A stretch of 64,000 nt of DNA, taken from assembly GCF_002086455.1 (NCBI RefSeq), contig NZ_MVHC01000005.1:156001-220000 (forward strand). The letters run 5' to 3'. The notes below the pieces were generated by a model, which saw nothing but the letters and a program-made list of their open reading frames with translations, was not told the origin of the DNA and searched no databases. Each line of letters begins with the position of its first letter. The stretch's first letter is position 1. The position numbers were made by a program, and so were the translations under genes. Source of the stretch: Mycolicibacter algericus DSM 45454. Lineage in GTDB: Bacteria > Actinomycetota > Actinomycetes > Mycobacteriales > Mycobacteriaceae. Positions 62,685-64,000 of the stretch are shown here, in pieces.

Positions 62685-63716
62685 CTAACCGGCTGCCGGG
62701 GAGCGCACGATGATCGGTTTGCTTCTGGTACGCGATGTTTCGGGTCTGTCGCGCGACAGCGGCCCCAGCACCGATTGGCTGAAGACACTGCCGGGGGTAT
62801 CGACCGGAGTGGCGGTGACGGCCGAGCGCGTCGGCGGCAACCCGGCCGGACGCACTTCGGGTGCACTGGAGAACCAGCACGGCGGCGCCGAGAGCCTGCC
62901 GACCAGGCCCGCTCGCCCCCGGGCGGCGGACACCGGAGGTGCGGCGGCCAGGCGCGTCCCCAACGGAGGCAGGAACTGCGGGCGTGTCGTCTGCTGGGCG
63001 GCAAGGCGCATGTTGGTGACGTAGATTCCGCGGCCGGAAGTGACTGCGTTGGCCGATGACAGCACGGAGTTGGTCACATTCGGCACATGCTCGAGGATCT
63101 GAGCCAGCGGTGACGACAGGGCCGTTTGAACCTGCTGGACCGTGGTCGCGGCCGGGTCGGCTGTCCGCGGCGGCTCACCGAAAGCCGGCAACACCGATGC
63201 GAGGGCCGAGGATTCGGCGTAGAGATACATCGCGGTGGCGTCCTGGAGCCACATCTGTGCGTAGTGCGCTTCGGCGGCTGCGATCGCAGCGGTGTTCTGC
63301 CCGAAGAAGTTGGAGGCGACCAGCGTCAGCAGCAGGGTCCGGTTGGCGGCGATCACCGGCGGCGGGACCGTCATCGCGAAGGCCAGCTCGTAAGCGGCGG
63401 CCGCTGCCCGGGCCTGGGCGGCGACCTCGGCCGCATCGCCGGCCGTCTCGTTCAGCCATGCGGTGAACGGCATCGCTGCGGCCACCATCGCCGACGCCGA
63501 TGCGCCTCGCCAGGCGATCGTGGTCAGGTCAGCGATGATCGACGCGTAACCGTTTGCAGCAGCGGATAATTCAGCCGCTACTGCATCCCAGGTCGCCGCT
63601 GCGCCCAGCAGAGGGGCAGCACCGGCGCCGAGATAAATACGACCGGAATTGATCTCCGGCGCCACAGCGCCGAAATCGAACACTGCTCTGATAGGCGGAA
63701 TATTGTGGTAACTCAT
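62685..63716 (-). CDS. PPE family protein with altered PPE and SVP motifs
   Basis: This 343-residue protein has a PPE domain (about 1-190) with FDFGAVAPEINSGRIYLGAG, where the first Pro of Pro-Pro-Glu is Ala, and ASNFFGQNTAAIAAAEAHYA (about 145-164). The WxG turn is AWRGASAS. The C-terminal motif is GRLSAPPCW in place of the usual SVP form, and the end VRSPAAG matches its neighbour. ATG at 63716 has GGGAGG upstream; a longer in-frame start to 63743 is less likely. It is the first gene of a two-PPE operon. Confidence 0.9.
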   Translation of the reverse strand: MSYHNIPPIRAVFDFGAVAPEINSGRIYLGAGAAPLLGAAATWDAVAAELSAAANGYASIIADLTTIAWRGASASAMVAAAMPFTAWLNETAGDAAEVAAQARAAAAAYELAFAMTVPPPVIAANRTLLLTLVASNFFGQNTAAIAAAEAHYAQMWLQDATAMYLYAESSALASVLPAFGEPPRTADPAATTVQQVQTALSSPLAQILEHVPNVTNSVLSSANAVTSGRGIYVTNMRLAAQQTTRPQFLPPLGTRLAAAPPVSAARGRAGLVGRLSAPPCWFSSAPEVRPAGLPPTRSAVTATPVDTPGSVFSQSVLGPLSRDRPETSRTRSKPIIVRSPAAG

Positions 63717-63901
63717 CCGGCGCCGCCTCCCACCACGAATCAAATCGGGGTAGAAGCTATTAGCCGGGTGCGGCGGTTATGGCGAGCTTCATCGCCTATC
63801 GGGATGCTACACCGACGGGGCCGGTGAAACGAGGGCAATCGAGGTGCCAGAATCGACCCCGGCGGTGTCTGCGGCGGCCCCACGAACTCCCAGGAGAAAC
63901 C

Positions 63902-64000
63902 ATGACGTTCTCGATAGAGCTCAGCGATGACGTGATCGAGGTTCGCGACTGGGTGCACCAGTTCGCCGCCGACGTCGTCCGCCCGGCCGCCGCCGAATGG
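63902..64000 (+). CDS. Acyl-CoA dehydrogenase, N-terminal part (cut by window end)
   Basis: The frame runs open to the window end and encodes MTFSIELSDDVIEVRDWVHQ followed by FAADVVRPAAAEW. This is the characteristic first 33 residues of FadE-type acyl-CoA dehydrogenases. CAGGAGAAACC precedes the ATG. It diverges from the PPE pair across 185 bases. The full length and subclass cannot be judged. Confidence 0.75.
   Translation, partial: MTFSIELSDDVIEVRDWVHQFAADVVRPAAAEW

Overview
The window is a GC-rich actinobacterial chromosome segment from a mycobacterium. The evidence is the gene order serC / AurF-like oxygenase / fprB / citA / gltA2 / arfABC / prrBA / accD3 / echA6 / ctpE, which follows the M. 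tuberculosis Rv0875c-Rv0910 interval, together with PPE proteins, many fadE/fadD/echA genes and frequent GTG starts. The order is broken by lineage-specific insertions and losses, so this is a non-tuberculous species. I cannot name it from the sequence alone.

Region 1 (1-31000) is the conserved core. It holds a DUF2771 anchor protein, an MFS transporter, a DUF3027 protein, a secreted protein plus SRPBCC pair where M. tuberculosis has PPE13, DUF2530, a SpoU methyltransferase, sepH, serC, an AurF-type diiron oxygenase, ferredoxin-fused fprB, two citrate synthases (citA, gltA2) around pdxH and an MFS exporter, an FKBP, a lipoprotein copy of the ArfA BON-like module, arfA-arfB-arfC, prrBA, an asymmetric ABC exporter pair, a DMT permease, accD3, echA6, an Rv0906-like metallo-hydrolase, ctpE and an Rv0910-like SRPBCC protein.

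Region 2 (31000-48500) is accessory. It has an SDR/TetR divergon, an LLM flavoprotein, a gamma-glutamylcyclotransferase fused to a poly-gamma-glutamate hydrolase, two divergent large secreted DUF1254/DUF1214-type proteins, a TetR gene divergent from an emopamil-binding-protein-like membrane protein, tRNA-Arg(CCT), an HxlR regulator divergent from a molybdopterin oxidoreductase with two related operators, a decayed stretch with an alcohol dehydrogenase remnant, and a translationally coupled NmrA / membrane protein / ChoD-like oxidase operon.

Region 3 (48450-54430) is an echA-fadD-fadE-fadE beta-oxidation operon. It is divergent from an unusual regulator made of two tandem TetR units.

Region 4 (54440-64000) has a DoxX-like protein, an ArsR repressor divergent from a giant P-type ATPase, an NTF2-like protein, a fluoride-resistance cassette (fluoride riboswitch, crcB, DUF190, crcB), two tandem PPE genes, and the start of an acyl-CoA dehydrogenase gene cut by the window edge.

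Functional themes are central carbon entry (two citrate synthases, SerC), envelope and acid/ammonia physiology (ArfABC), lipid and steroid catabolism (fad genes, ChoD-like and EBP-like proteins), and ion homeostasis (CtpE, ArsR-linked ATPase, Fluc channels).
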